A stretch of DNA of 64,000 nucleotides from Branchiostoma floridae. Its lineage: Eukaryota; Chordata; Leptocardii; Amphioxiformes; Branchiostomatidae. Under the pieces are notes generated by a model. It did not search any database, was not told the DNA's origin, and was given only the letters and a program-made list of their open reading frames with translations. Each line of letters starts with the position of its first letter. The stretch's first letter is position 1. The position numbers were made by a program, and so were the translations under genes. This document shows positions 11,801 through 22,536 of this stretch, in pieces. The stretch lies in the NCBI RefSeq assembly GCF_000003815.2, contig NC_049980.1, positions 17,038,295 to 17,102,294 of the forward strand, written 5' to 3'.

Positions 11801-13990
11801 TAGCACATAGTGTATGGCACACTGTTGTAAAAAACATAATATATAATGCTCTGCAGAACAAAATGCTCATTATAAGTGAGGTACATGGATTCATTAATAG
11901 CTTAATCAGGTTGAAATGTCATTGTAAAATAAGGTTCTTAATTACACTAACTTTAAACAAGTTTAACTTGGTCAGCATTCTGTCACCTTGCAGCAAGGAT
12001 TAGCAGAGTTCCTTAGACCCTGAGAAAGGTGACTGTCAGTTATCATGGTGTTGGCCAGGTGAAAGTTAGTTGTGTAATAAATACCATATTTTCAAAGAAG
12101 GTTCTTGTGTTGGGTCATGTTGCATTGCGTTCTGTTGTATTAAATTGTTTTGTGTAGTTTAGAGTTTTGTTGTTTTGTGTTGCATTCTGCTGCATTCTGC
12201 TGCATTCTGCTGCATTGTGTTGGGGACCACATAGAAATCCACAAGTCTCTGATGCAGACAAGACATACTGTAAATGCAGAAACTTTTGCGGTGGTTTAAT
12301 GTTCACGGTTTTCGCGGTGGCTGCTTCACTGTGAACTTAGAACCACTGTGAACATTTTTCCATGGCAGTAAGAGAATACAGTGCATGGTGCTACCGCGAA
12401 CTTAAACCCACTGCGAAAAGTCTTTTTTCCCGCTACCGCAAAATTAAATCCCCGCAAACTTAAATGCATTTACAGTTCATTCATGTAGACTATCCTCATG
12501 ACCTCACAACTCACCCATGTCATCCACAGTGGACAGCAGGTACATCTGCACCCCTACCAGGCTGACCTTCAGACTGGTGACCTCTACAGTCTCCTCCCAC
12601 ACAGCCAGGGTCACCTGACTTACAGCATCGAAGGCTGCCAGGCCGGTCGGCAGGCCAACAAAGATGTACCGTCCATCCACACTGTGGGCCATGCAGTGGG
12701 TCTTACCGTGCTCCTTAGTGGGAAATATCACATGTGGTTAGATGTCTTACCTATAGTTCCATCAGCAACTGATCATCATTAGCAAGTTTAAAAGATTCCA
12801 TGAGTTACTTTGGCACCTGGAAAATGAGTCACTTTGATATCTAGAGTCATATATAAATTTGCATTTGAAGAGTGTGGTGAGACGTATGTGGGAGAAACGG
12901 AAAGATCGCTAGGGGAACGGACTACCAAACACCAAAAGTCCCTAGATCGCCTGGACGGCAAATCCGCGATTAGCCAACACCACCTCCAATCACGTCACTT
13001 GGTCACTACCAAGCCCATCTCGGACAACATAGACATTATTGACTTAGAAGCACGCAATGCACATAGAAAGATTAAGGAGGCCATCCATATTCAACTAGAG
13101 GCTGCGAAGTTGAACCGGACTGAGGGTTGGGAGCTGCCCAAGTGCTACCTACCCCTTCTCCGCAAGGAGGCGGGGGGAGGGGGCAGATGATCCACGCAAG
13201 CCTGACCTAGTTTCGTGTTCTCTCGCGAGAACTGAGATTAGGTCATTCCCCTGACGACGATGTACTGATAGACATCGAAAATTTGGGAGGTATGTAATGT
13301 ACCTTTTCAAAAACAGTCATTGATTGATGAAAATTGCTGATCAGGACAGTCTGGCACCAGGTCCAGGAGGGTCAACCCTAACCCTGGACTATGAACCATA
13401 TCATACCTGCATCTGGACAGGACACTCGTACAGCGGAGGTCGAACCCTGCTGCCGTCCTGCATGCGTGCCTCCTCACGCTCACTGACGATGTCCCACACA
13501 TCCTCCAGTAGTTGGAACAGCACCTTGTGAGGCAGGAGAGGGGTGTGTGTGAGTGTGAGTGTTTATCTATATGTTCGACTTTTTGATGGGCTTTGGGAAC
13601 AGGGTGTTTTTTTTTCCCGCTCAGCAAATCAGTTCTATTGCAACTGGCTTTTTGTGGTTGCACCTTGAATGTAGACTTGTTCTCTTTGAAATGTGCCAAA
13701 TGCTGTTGCCAGCCTTTACGACTTGATATGGAGCCAATACCACTGCTTTTCCACTTTTTCACATTGGTCGGATTTCAGTGAGAACGCCCTTGTACGGAAA
13801 AATTACCAACGCTCTGTACCATAAGCTATCAAATGAAAAACAAGTGAACCTTGTCTATCATGCGGAAGGGCTGCGGTAACGGGTCGTACAACTGCTCGGG
13901 GTCCGTCAGGAACTCTTCTTCATCACTGTCCCTGGAGCTGAGGGAGGGAGGGGGGATATCCAACCCGCCCTTCCGTATAAAAACCGGCAT
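5833..13990 (-). CDS. WDR93: WD repeat-containing protein 93 (ciliary central-apparatus protein), complete
   Basis: Fifteen coding exons on the minus strand: 13990-13850, 13523-13407, 12713-12515, 11774-11710, 11383-11317, 11080-10968, 10582-10369, 9791-9614, 9378-9230, 8121-7990, 7623-7407, 7267-7210, 6941-6785, 6438-6285, 5998-5833. All junctions are GT-AG. Phases agree throughout and the total is 708 aa plus stop, close to the vertebrate protein (about 690). I recognise WDR93 from its order of motifs: [12 protein letters not shown] near residue 40, [15 protein letters not shown] in exon 6, TPTFHFL plus a SNNLALYSL block in exon 9, the WD-like SLTVWDKYL in exon 10, [12 protein letters not shown] in exon 13 and a basic coiled C-terminus starting [19 protein letters not shown]93 is the orthologue of FAP297 in the C1d projection of the motile-cilium central pair, so a role in ciliary motility is expected. 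The start ATG is the first in exon 1 and lies just below a YY1-type promoter motif. Confidence 0.93.
10018..10380 (-). repeat. 31-bp minisatellite built from the WDR93 exon 7 / intron 7 junction
   Basis: About eleven tandem copies of a roughly 31-bp unit lie directly downstream of WDR93 exon 7. Each unit on the minus strand reads GAACTGACAG (or GAACTCACAG) followed by GTGTGTACTG and TTAACTCAC. The first part equals the last ten bases of exon 7 (ending at 10369) and the second equals the start of the intron. The array therefore carries repeated copies of the splice-donor context. One unit is shortened and a few carry substitutions. Confidence 0.85.
12181..12216 (+). repeat. 10-bp tandem repeat (TGCATTCTGC)
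   Basis: Three and a half perfect copies of TGCATTCTGC lie in WDR93 intron 3, within a T/G-rich low-complexity stretch. No function is suggested. Confidence 0.8.
12267..12476. mobile_element. MITE of about 210 bp with ACTGTAAATGC termini
   Basis: The left end reads ACTGTAAATGCAGAAACTTT and the right end is the inverted form, finishing GCATTTACAGT. Inside are several short GCGGTGG or CCGCGAA motifs in opposite orientations. There is no coding capacity, so it is a non-autonomous DNA element inside WDR93 intron 3. A second, split copy lies at 52041-52155 and 62110-62187. The target duplication is unclear, and a short TA or CAT is possible. Confidence 0.75.
12834..13190 (+). mobile_element. Penelope-like retroelement remnant: GIY-YIG endonuclease domain
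   Basis: An open frame of about 115 residues lies antisense within WDR93 intron 2. It contains [20 protein letters not shown], then a KHQKSL block, [16 protein letters not shown] and [10 protein letters not shown], and ends in a Gly-rich tail. This is the pattern of the C-terminal GIY-YIG nuclease domain of Penelope-like elements. The Tyr of the GETYVGET core and the following Arg are present. The reverse transcriptase that should precede it is missing, so this is a 5'-truncated insertion. No start codon or promoter is implied, and it is not part of WDR93. Confidence 0.85.
13201..13290 (+). ncRNA. Hammerhead-ribozyme-like core downstream of the Penelope fragment (candidate)
   Basis: A long hairpin (CCTAGTTTC... 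pairing with ...GAGATTAGG, 13207-13242) precedes CTGACGA at 13251-13257. A short GATGT/ACATC stem and then GAAA at 13277-13280 follow. CUGANGA, a stem and GAAA are the conserved strands of a hammerhead core, and Penelope-like elements are known to carry such motifs. A spacer of several bases between the first hairpin and CTGACGA, and an unproven stem III and cleavage site, leave activity doubtful. Confidence 0.45.
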
Positions 13991-14240
13991 TTTCTCAGCA
14001 AAATTTCAGAAAACAGCCCCAAATTTAATTTGTGTTGAAAGCCCGTATGTTAAAAGATACCAGGCTCCAAAATCTTGAACGTCAGCTGCTAGGAGAAGCT
14101 TTGAGTGCGAACTGAAAATAAACCACTCTTCGGGACATGAATTATTTCGGATAATCCGCCATCTTTGCAACCAAGGCGACAGTATACAGTGCAAGTCACG
14201 TGAGTAAAAATCATTGACCCTTTCTTTTGGATTTATCAAC
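13991..14240 (-). promoter_or_regulatory. WDR93 5' UTR and promoter region
   Basis: Reading the minus strand, AAGATGGCGG occurs near 14155, about 165 bases above the WDR93 ATG. This matches the YY1-type motif often found at transcription starts of animal housekeeping genes. A GTTGC half-site next to it could be part of an RFX X-box, which would suit a ciliary gene, but the second half is not clear. A CACGTG E-box lies near 14198. No TATA box is needed for this promoter type. Confidence 0.45.
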
Positions 14241-15671
14241 ACTAAAAAAAGTTATAATTATGCATGTGAGCATTTTTTTTGTGCTTTGAATGGAAAGGAT
14301 GCTGTGTGAATACTTGAAAAGACGTAAATTATGACTTGTAGGCCATCACCATGACATTTCTCGCGAGATTTAAAACGTGAGCAGCTGCTGATAAGATGCA
14401 TGTCAGTATTACTGCAATGCAAGCTTGAATCGCTAGGAAGCGTTAATGAGCGGCTAGTTACATGGCTAACAACTAAAAGCTAAAGTGGCAGTTTGCCGTT
14501 TAACATTTGAAAATCATTCACTTTGTTAAAACGTTCTCTAGTCTTATTTCAGATTATCGATATCGTATTTTGAGCATTCTCAGTTTGCCTAATAAAACTC
14601 CCAGTTTATAATTTCCCTATTATAAAGTGAATTGACCTCGCATTATAAAGTAGGTTTACGGACTAGTCTGACTTTATATCCGATATCCTCTACAGCTATC
14701 AAACCATCTGTCGTCATAGCATTGCATAATGATTTACATCACACCGGTGACAGCGTTTCTGTATCAAACTATTGCTTGACTCGCATTTTGCCTAATCTCC
14801 AGGAAGATTTACCAGTGACATAAGATAGTATCAAGGCTGACCAAAGAGTAAAGCGGCCGAAGGGAATCAGTCGGCCTCTTGCCGGAGATTATATTTGCCC
14901 CCCTCGGCCTTCCTTATTTGATTCTCGCTGGATACATTAGTTAAGTCTGATTGGACCAATAACATGTCTTAGCAAAGACAATTGGTTTATGTGAGAGTGC
15001 GTCACGGTACGGGTAAAGGTTGACTGAAGAGTTTCACGATCGAGCACGCTGTAGGTACAATAAACATCGTGTGTTTCAAATCAAGGCTGGCGATAACGTT
15101 ATGACGTAATTAAGACCGGTAATACAAGAAGGCGTTTCAGAATGATCATGTTTGTTTCAGTGTCATCATTTCCAGGAATACATTGGGAAAATTTGGCCCT
15201 TTATCAACAGATCCCTGTCAACTTGGCCCAACACCCTATTCACTATTCACTTTCAGATATCGGCGACGCCCTAGCTGGTCAACTCAGCCAGGCAGGGCTG
15301 AGGTTAGGGTAAGGCAGTTAGGGTTTAGGGTGTTGGAACAAGTTGGTTGTGATTAGCCATGGGCTGATGAGTTGGTAAACGGCTGAAGCGTCCGACACTG
15401 TCCAGAAGAGAATGTAACCGACCCTTACAACTTGACAGCCTCAGCTCCTTACCGCAGTACAGTGCGTGCGTATAATGTACTGTGGAAAAGCCACCCTGAA
15501 GTTGTGACGACTACATGTAGCACTTACAATCGTTAATGTAAATCCTTGATAGTGCGGAACGAGTGGAGTGCTTTTAATGCATCGATCGCACAGAGACCTC
15601 GTTTCTTGGAAAGAGTCCCCAAATCCGCTCTAAAGGTTTAGGGAACGAGACAATGTTAATAGTATAGAAAA

Positions 15672-15760
15672 CCTCTTTTAATGAATGAATGAAGACCTTT
15701 ATTGTACAATTTTGCCCAACCGGGCTAAGTAATACTTAACACTAGATATATATCAATTGT
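15672..15760 (-). mobile_element. 3' tail of a LINE-type retroelement (tentative)
   Basis: On the minus strand the sequence runs through TTGGGCAAAATTGTACAATA and AAGGTCTTC and ends in a short (ATTC)n tail. A conserved 3' end with a tetranucleotide tail is typical of CR1/L2-type non-LTR elements. No reverse transcriptase is visible upstream, so only the tail is called. Confidence 0.4.
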
Positions 15761-18700
15761 TCGCTGCTGAATGACAACTGGAAATCAGTTTAGGGGCTAA
15801 AGTCAGAAAGCAATTTGCCAAGGACCAGAAGCATTGCTTCTGGCAGCGTGTGTGCTGCAAGCAACAGCTTTATGAGGTAAATATGTCTAGTCAAGGCATT
15901 GCGTTTCGTAGAACTACTTAGAACTAGCTGTGGGAGTAACATATTGCCACGGTTGGTTGACTGCCAAAAACTAGGAATGAGTTTAACAATGAGTATGCTT
16001 CGATAAGACAAGGCCAGTCCTTAGAGGGAGATTTCATCTTTAACAACACTGACAACATAAGTTCCAATGGCCCATGGCATATTGAAGGCTATTGAACCCG
16101 TGGCCCATAGCATATGAAAGAAACCTTTGAAATCGGGATTGATATTCCACCCCCACCAAAAAGCGCTATCGCTCTTTGCAGCACGACGGCGAGCGTCTGC
16201 AAAGGGTGGAATATAAAAGGGTATAACGAGTATAACGTTATGTGCACAAAATTGAAGAAAAAACTTCGAGGCCAGGACCTTGCCTTGCCACCTAAGTGCT
16301 CCAGAGCCAGATACTCTGCCAGAAAAAAATCTGTTGGGGCGAAGTCAATGACGGTCCATGATCCCCTTTTAAGTCTGCGCACCATCCTTTGTAGTTGCCA
16401 CTGGCTCTTCTATTTCGATTGCTTACCTCGAAATGACAGTCAGCGGTAACAACGGAAGATAGTATCCAGTCTAGAGCCGTTTACCATGTCGTTTGGAATT
16501 ATGGGCGCCCCTCTAAAATTAACAGGAAGTACAAAAACATACACATCAGAATGATCAGATGAAACGAGCCACCACCTACTGCTGTTCCCCTTCAGGGTGA
16601 TTTTGACCTTTCGTTGTTTTTCCTTCGAATTTTGGTTCATCTAAGGACAACGCTGGAAATCCTTCTCATGGGCGTCATTAGTACGTGTTCAGACCATTTC
16701 ATCCCACGGTTCCTAAGTACGTAGATATTTGTGAATCCTACGCAGCTATTCTGAAGGCTATCAAGTTAAAGTAAAAACAACGCCTGTGGATAGAAAGGTC
16801 GAAATAGACTTAATGGTGTGTCAAGAAGATATTCGCAACCACCGTTTCCTCTCACCTAGCCTTGCTTAAATATGAAATTGTTTTCAGGGCTCTCTGACCT
16901 TTACTTTTGAGCCCGGTGGAAGTTTAAGGACCTGGTGCCTTAACATACACGCAAAGGAATAATAAGAAACGCCCACGTGCAGACGTCTGGCGCTGTCAAC
17001 GTCGTAAGATATGCAAGTCACGTTTCTTACGTCTTAAGATGGAGGAAAGAGGATGTGCTGCTTGGCAGGGGGGATCTACTTATATGATAAGTCTGTCGAA
17101 GTACATATCTCCTAAACTGATTATATAATATCACAGCCTAGTTAACAGGCTGTTGTTGGTTGAAGCCAGGTGAATCTCTAAACAGATGTACACGTTGAAA
17201 GGCAAAATCGTCTAGCATTGGGCCTTCGGATCTATACTTTCTTAGTTCATGGATACTGTCCATGACTGCTAAAAGAATGAAAAAAATGACGCAATGTCTC
17301 CAAGACCGAAGAACAAGAGACAAGAAAAGTTACAACACCATCTATTCCTATGGAGAGACATATCAGTACTGGTGTACATGAGATATTGGTTCAGCACCAA
17401 GGACAGGACAGGACGTTATGTTACGCGGTGATATACGGTCTGCTTACCACAGGACTGGGCTGTAGTGTAACAATGCAAGAAACGAGTCGACAAACCCTTG
17501 GTACGCCTTCTATATATTATTAATTTGATTATACCAAAAGGTGGGAAGTCTTAGGTACCTTTAAGATTTGGTTTTAGCCTCGATCTGAAACAGTTCCCAG
17601 GAAAGGCGAGATATAGATTATGGGGGATGGAGTGATATCGCTGAAAGTTGTTGTCGTTTCTTGTTCTATTCTCACTACCTACGCTAACTAACTAGTGGGC
17701 TGAATCTTGGTTACAGGTGACTTTCCCATTGTTCGTGTCAAGCGGGCAAACCCTCACTTCCCCGTGCTGCCTGTTTCGTCAGAAAGTGCCCACCTTTGTG
17801 TCCCAGTGGATAGCCACTCTGACGACAGAAACGGAGCTGAAGCGGCGACTGAAGCGGCGGCACCGCGGAGCTACTAATTGCTTTTCCCATTGACGTCAGA
17901 GACTTGAAAACTTGAGAAGACATCCATTATGTTTAAGAACGCCGAAGATCTTGGCCAAGGCAGAGGCCAAAGTAAGCAACATTTCAGCTGCGAAACCGGC
18001 TTTCTATTGTGAGCCAAGCACGAGTCGTAAAGTGTCGCTGGTACCATGAAATCTTAAATGACAAATTTACTCCTACGTGGTTGAGTAGGACCCAACATAT
18101 GGATGTGATCACCACTGACATCCTGGCTTCGTCTGGAGGAGGAACATGGAAAGAAATGGAGAAATCTAGTTAGATAAACACCTTGTATGTTCATACTATA
18201 GTTCTTGTATGTATGGAAACTATCGATTTTGCCTCATTGAACATGTTTTCTTGCTGCATCCATGATCTGTGTGGGTGTGTACAGAAGAAGGTCGGGAAGT
18301 GTAGAATGCCGGGACATCGCATATTCACAAGCAAGGTGAGAATGTTCCACTTCGCTCCTCCGTTGACGTCATCCTGTTCAATTTGGCGCCCGGATGTTGG
18401 TGACCCGAGGAGCACTGACGACACCTCAGAACCTTCAAGACGTGCGCAAGGAGACAGCCAAGGAGGTGCGACACAGGATCAAACAGATGGAAGAAAAAAA
18501 AGCCTTGCGATTCTTTTTTTTCGTCTTGGAAGAACTTTGATGAGTCTGTAATGCAAAACACAACATTAGTAACATACGTTTACAACAGAGGGTTGTAACA
18601 CACCCGGTTTAAGATATGCGCATTTTGTATGGAACTAAAACATTATAATCATAACGGTTTTGGAATGACTTGGGCCAAAACGTCGATAAATGTTTTTTTT

Positions 18701-20667
18701 TTTTAAATAATGAGGATGTTCTAGAAAGTAATGAGGAGAGCTGCTATTCCTATTAAAGATTGAGAAGTCGGTTACCAAGATCGAATTTAAGACAAACAAA
18801 ACTTGACTTTGATAAAACGCCCATGGCCTTCCCCTCGACAGCCTTCCATTTGCTGGGTTATTACTTGATAAATTAGTAGGCGCCCATTCGGCGCACGGCC
18901 GGCGGAGTGAGGGCCGCCCCCGCACGGAGCCCGTGTGAGCCTGCATGCCGTGCCAGCAGTTCCCATCGACCCTAGCGGTCAGATCTAACGAACCACGGGG
19001 CTCAGCGGTGATGAACTTGCCGATTGACCGTATTGATTTTACAGGAACACAAAACTCATCAAGAGATAAGACATTGTTGAGGCGGTACGACTAGAGTGAA
19101 AAGTCGACGTAAGTCCAGGGAGTTAAATGCAGTGAACGCAAAAAAAGAGAGGTCAGTCACCGTTGCTGGTGATAGAACATATGTAGAATACGCCCGAGGC
19201 GTGGGACACAATATGTCTTTTCTGAAATGATATAGACCGTAACCTGCGAATGTAGTCATCTTGTAAGACTTGTAACGTAACGATAAGGCCTCGGTGTCGT
19301 CTTGCTCCCAGCAGAATGCAGTGACGTAATCTTGTTCAAAGAAAGCCTGTCACTTGGCCTGAAGCAAGATTCCCCCAGCTAGCATTTAATTGGTCCATGT
19401 GCTTGTTAGCATCTTAACCACCCAGTCAGACTATCGTCCAATAAAGTGATAACATCTGAATAAAGAGACGTCTTTCACACGAATTGTCACAGGTATAGGC
19501 TTGCGCTTTGAATGACGTCATGCTTTAGTTTATTGTACAAGTCAAATATGGTGGACAGAGCTATTTCACGATCTCAAATAAAAGCTATCAGTTGTCTATA
19601 TGGCAGTTCTATGGAATCTGAAATGAAAGGTACGTGTAAAAAATGCGATGGCATAGTTATTCTTTTTATATGATGGTCCAGGACCAACATATGTGTTGTA
19701 AATTGTGCAACATTCACTGTTCTCATCGCAAACCGTCATGCATTACCAGGTGACGTATTCACAAAAATGTTCAATTCAATGCTCGAAGACCGAATATTAT
19801 CTAGCATTAGTGTTAACTCCCTTTTCGAACCTGCCCTAATGAGCCTAGAAAGCAACAAAAACGTTAAGTAGCCCATAAAACGTACACGCCCACCTACCTA
19901 CAATGTCATCTCCAAATGACATTATATATGGCCGACACATTCGTCGATACTTGGGAAGTGGCAACGGCAAGAGGCCTTCGCCGCCCACATGCAGGCTTTT
20001 TCTTCTTACATTAGCCCGTACTTATTCTTTTCGTCCGCTCAAGGCCATGGTCAATGGGACTGTAATAGTGTCCATAAGGCACCTGTTGTACAACTCCTAC
20101 GGGTTCTAATGAGGCTCTAGATCCTTCGTTAATAACAAGCTGGTTTTCAGAGAGGAACTTGTGGAGTGGTGTGCTGTGTTTCCTTTCTGTGCTTTTTTTT
20201 CTTTAGGACATTAATATTCTTGGTCAGGTTGAGACCCGGAATATGCCAATGGAATGACATCAGTAAGCCAGATGTGCATGTTCTCTGTCGTTAATGATTA
20301 CCGTGTGACGAGAATTGCACCCTAAAGTCATCTAGGGAATTGTACAAGAAAGGCCGATTGCAAAGTCTTTAAAATCTGGTACAATACCTTGTAGTGCAAT
20401 ATATGAAGAAATATATTTTAATGTCTGTGTCTATATTGGTGTCTAGGCAATTTTACCCAGTGTTGCAATCCACGGATACTGCAAAGTTACCATGGCCGCA
20501 ACTGCATGAATCAAGCAGCGTGTTGCTCAGGCCAAATAACAAGCAACAAGTCTGTTGCGTTGCATGCCCGGTAAATCGTCAAACCAGGTGTGAGTTTAAG
20601 TTTATTTTGATCCACAATTAGCCTCATCAGAGGCTATTCTTCCTGTGGTCATACAGGAAGAATAGGT

Positions 20668-20718
20668 AGGTTTGTACAAGTTACATGAAGTTTTGTTAGG
20701 TTTGTACAAGTTACATGA
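20668..20718 (+). repeat. Short direct duplication (21 bp, 30 bp apart)
   Basis: The word AGGTTTGTACAAGTTACATG occurs at 20668 and again at 20698. A hairpin (ATTCTTCCTG / CAGGAAGAAT) lies just upstream at about 20635-20662. Confidence 0.8.
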
Positions 20719-20785
20719 TTTGCTTGCTCCACTCATAGCGGGATGAACCCCAACTCTTGGTTCTGAGGCCTGAGGCGTGGCTATA

Positions 20786-20815
20786 CCCCCCCCCCCCCAC
20801 ACACACACACACACA
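20786..20815 (+). repeat. Poly-C / (CA)n microsatellite
   Basis: A run of about thirteen C residues is followed directly by alternating AC dinucleotides. The long C run and simple repeat are prone to sequencing length error. Confidence 0.9.
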
Positions 20816-20849
20816 ACCCTCTTTCCCCCTGCCCAAACACATGACCTCA

Positions 20850-21035
20850 CTTGAACGTTCTATTCGACGGACGTCCCTATAGCTGGCTGAACTAGGTACG
20901 CATTCATATCGGACTCGATTGAGGAAATTATTATGTACTCTTTCCCAAGGGTACAATATCAGGGCCTGCCGGCGATTCAACCTCAGTACCTCCATGTTCC
21001 AAAATCCCTAACCACAAGGGTGCTGTGCTACCTGT
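20850..21035 (-). mobile_element. tRNA-derived SINE
   Basis: On the minus strand the element starts with a tRNA-like head: GTGGTTAGGGATTTTGG resembles an A box and GGTTGAATCGC a B box. It then runs through a TACCCTTGGGAAAGAG block and a body containing TACCTAG and GGGACGTCCGTCGAATAG. The same blocks occur near 31.9 kb, 48.85 kb and 53.85 kb, so this is a multi-copy SINE family. No target duplication was resolved. Confidence 0.65.
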
Positions 21036-21713
21036 AGATTATCTACAGAAAGACACCGTGATTTGCCAACTTACAGGAACTAGAACGGCATCAGATTACC
21101 TGCTGGATCGGAGAATCATAAAGAACTTTCCTTTGAAGGTTATACGAGGCCACTGTAAACCCCTTATTTTATTATCAATGGTACGCCCCGCCACCCACGA
21201 CATGCTGTATGTATATATATGGCCCCGCCCAGCAACCAAAGTCCAGTGGAAAGTGCCAACAGCGGTCCCCGTTAGCTCCGACCAGCTCCATTGGGTAGAG
21301 TCGTGGGATTGGAACCCGGATCCTCTAGCTGGTTTACGTCACTGTTCCTCAAACCCGGATACAGCCATTTGCTCCGCTTGCTTACATTCACTTTTTCACC
21401 AACCACCGGCCGGCGTTTTCAATCCCGAGAGCGCCGCTCAGCCGTAGCGTCTGGTGACGGGAGGTTGGTGGAAGGTGTCTGCCGCGGCTTCGCTTGACAA
21501 GTGAACTCTGAACTGTCCGAATCCTGGTCCTCTAGTCAGTGGTAGCGCTCAGACGTCTGGTGTGTTTGAGCTCGGAGCTCGTTAGAAACAAAGTGCACGA
21601 TGGCATCACACCTGACATAGCAGGACACTGGAGTACTCTCCTCCGGCGTGTTGCAGCGTGGACAGATCTGTCACTCCCAACTCTCATCTGCAGACTTTCA
21701 CCCATCTCCAAAG

Positions 21714-21798
21714 ATGAGCTCTTTCTTGAAGAAACCCGTGCAGGAGTTTGAGAGGGACACCACCCTGGCTTCCATGGGAGGCACTGATAATCTCAGTG
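21714..21798 (+). CDS. Probable first coding exon of an unrecognised transcript
   Basis: The exon encodes 28 residues starting MSSFLKKPVQEFERDTT, followed by a strong GTGGTAAGG donor that leaves phase 1. The sequence upstream (about 21300-21700) is G/C-richer than its surroundings and could be a 5' UTR and promoter. No matching downstream exon was found within 16 kb. The next plus-strand exon with a phase 1 acceptor is synaptotagmin exon 2 at 38172, so this could be an alternative first exon of that gene or the start of a separate gene. I do not recognise the peptide. Confidence 0.45.
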
Positions 21799-22512
21799 GT
21801 AAGGGATTGTTTTTTCTTTACAATTTGCGCGTGGGTATTCAAAACCATCTTGTCTTTCTTGTGTGTGAAACTGCAACACCGTCACACCAAAACGGGGTCA
21901 GAATATCTGACAATGACCAGCCAGAGCCTGAAGCATAGTTTCACAATGCTGAAGAAAACAGAAAATTAGGGTAAACAAAGTGACCTGTTATGACTTGTCA
22001 CTTCTTCATTTATTTGTATTTTCGTTTCAGTTGTTGTTTTCTTGTTGGTTGTACAGGAGAATTGTCCCACCCTTTGTTTTCCCTTTGCTACAGACATTGC
22101 AGCAGTGACAGCCGCAACAAGTAGCTTTTAAACTGTTTGTTTCTGCCATAGATTTCTCGTCCCTATTGGTTCTGTGGCGATGCGGTCCTCTCGTGCCTGA
22201 GTTCTCATAGCTACCGTCAACTGTCAATCAATCAATATGTTTGTCTAGAGACTCAGATAAGCCCGAACCACGTCAATTTGGTCGCACTCTTTGTTCATTT
22301 ATCTCTTCCGCCATATCCTGCATTTTGTGAACTATATCTAGCATAAGGCAGCTCCTGGCAACAGCAGGTGCCACTATCGCTAGACAGAGGTATCTGTAAC
22401 GAGCTCCTGTGTTGAAAGCGCGTGAACTCCATGAGCTGTCTAATTTTACTGGTAGCGTCTGTTGTTTTATGTTCTCTTGAACGATAAAAGTGATTGTTGT
22501 AGCACCGGCTGT

Positions 22513-22536
22513 ATGTGTGTATGTGTGTGTGTGTGT
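22513..22536 (+). repeat. (TG)n microsatellite
   Basis: An almost perfect run of TG dinucleotides broken once by TATG. Confidence 0.85.

Larger units (their letters stand above)
14241..20849. other. Intergenic DNA without a recognised gene
   Basis: No exon with coding character and paired splice sites was found on either strand. A LINE-type 3' tail lies at 15672-15760. A short run of TTAGGG-like words near 15300-15330 is too short to be an interstitial telomere. GC-rich sequence near 18880-18960 holds an open frame that looks like repeat-derived sequence. Confidence 0.4.

Noticed and set aside
15300-15335. TTAGGG-like words
   Set aside because: Only a few imperfect copies; too short and irregular for an interstitial telomeric tract.
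18635-18946. 103-codon minus-strand frame with a GC-rich N-terminal part
   Set aside because: Coding character fades into an A/T-rich tail and there is no splice support; probably repeat-derived.
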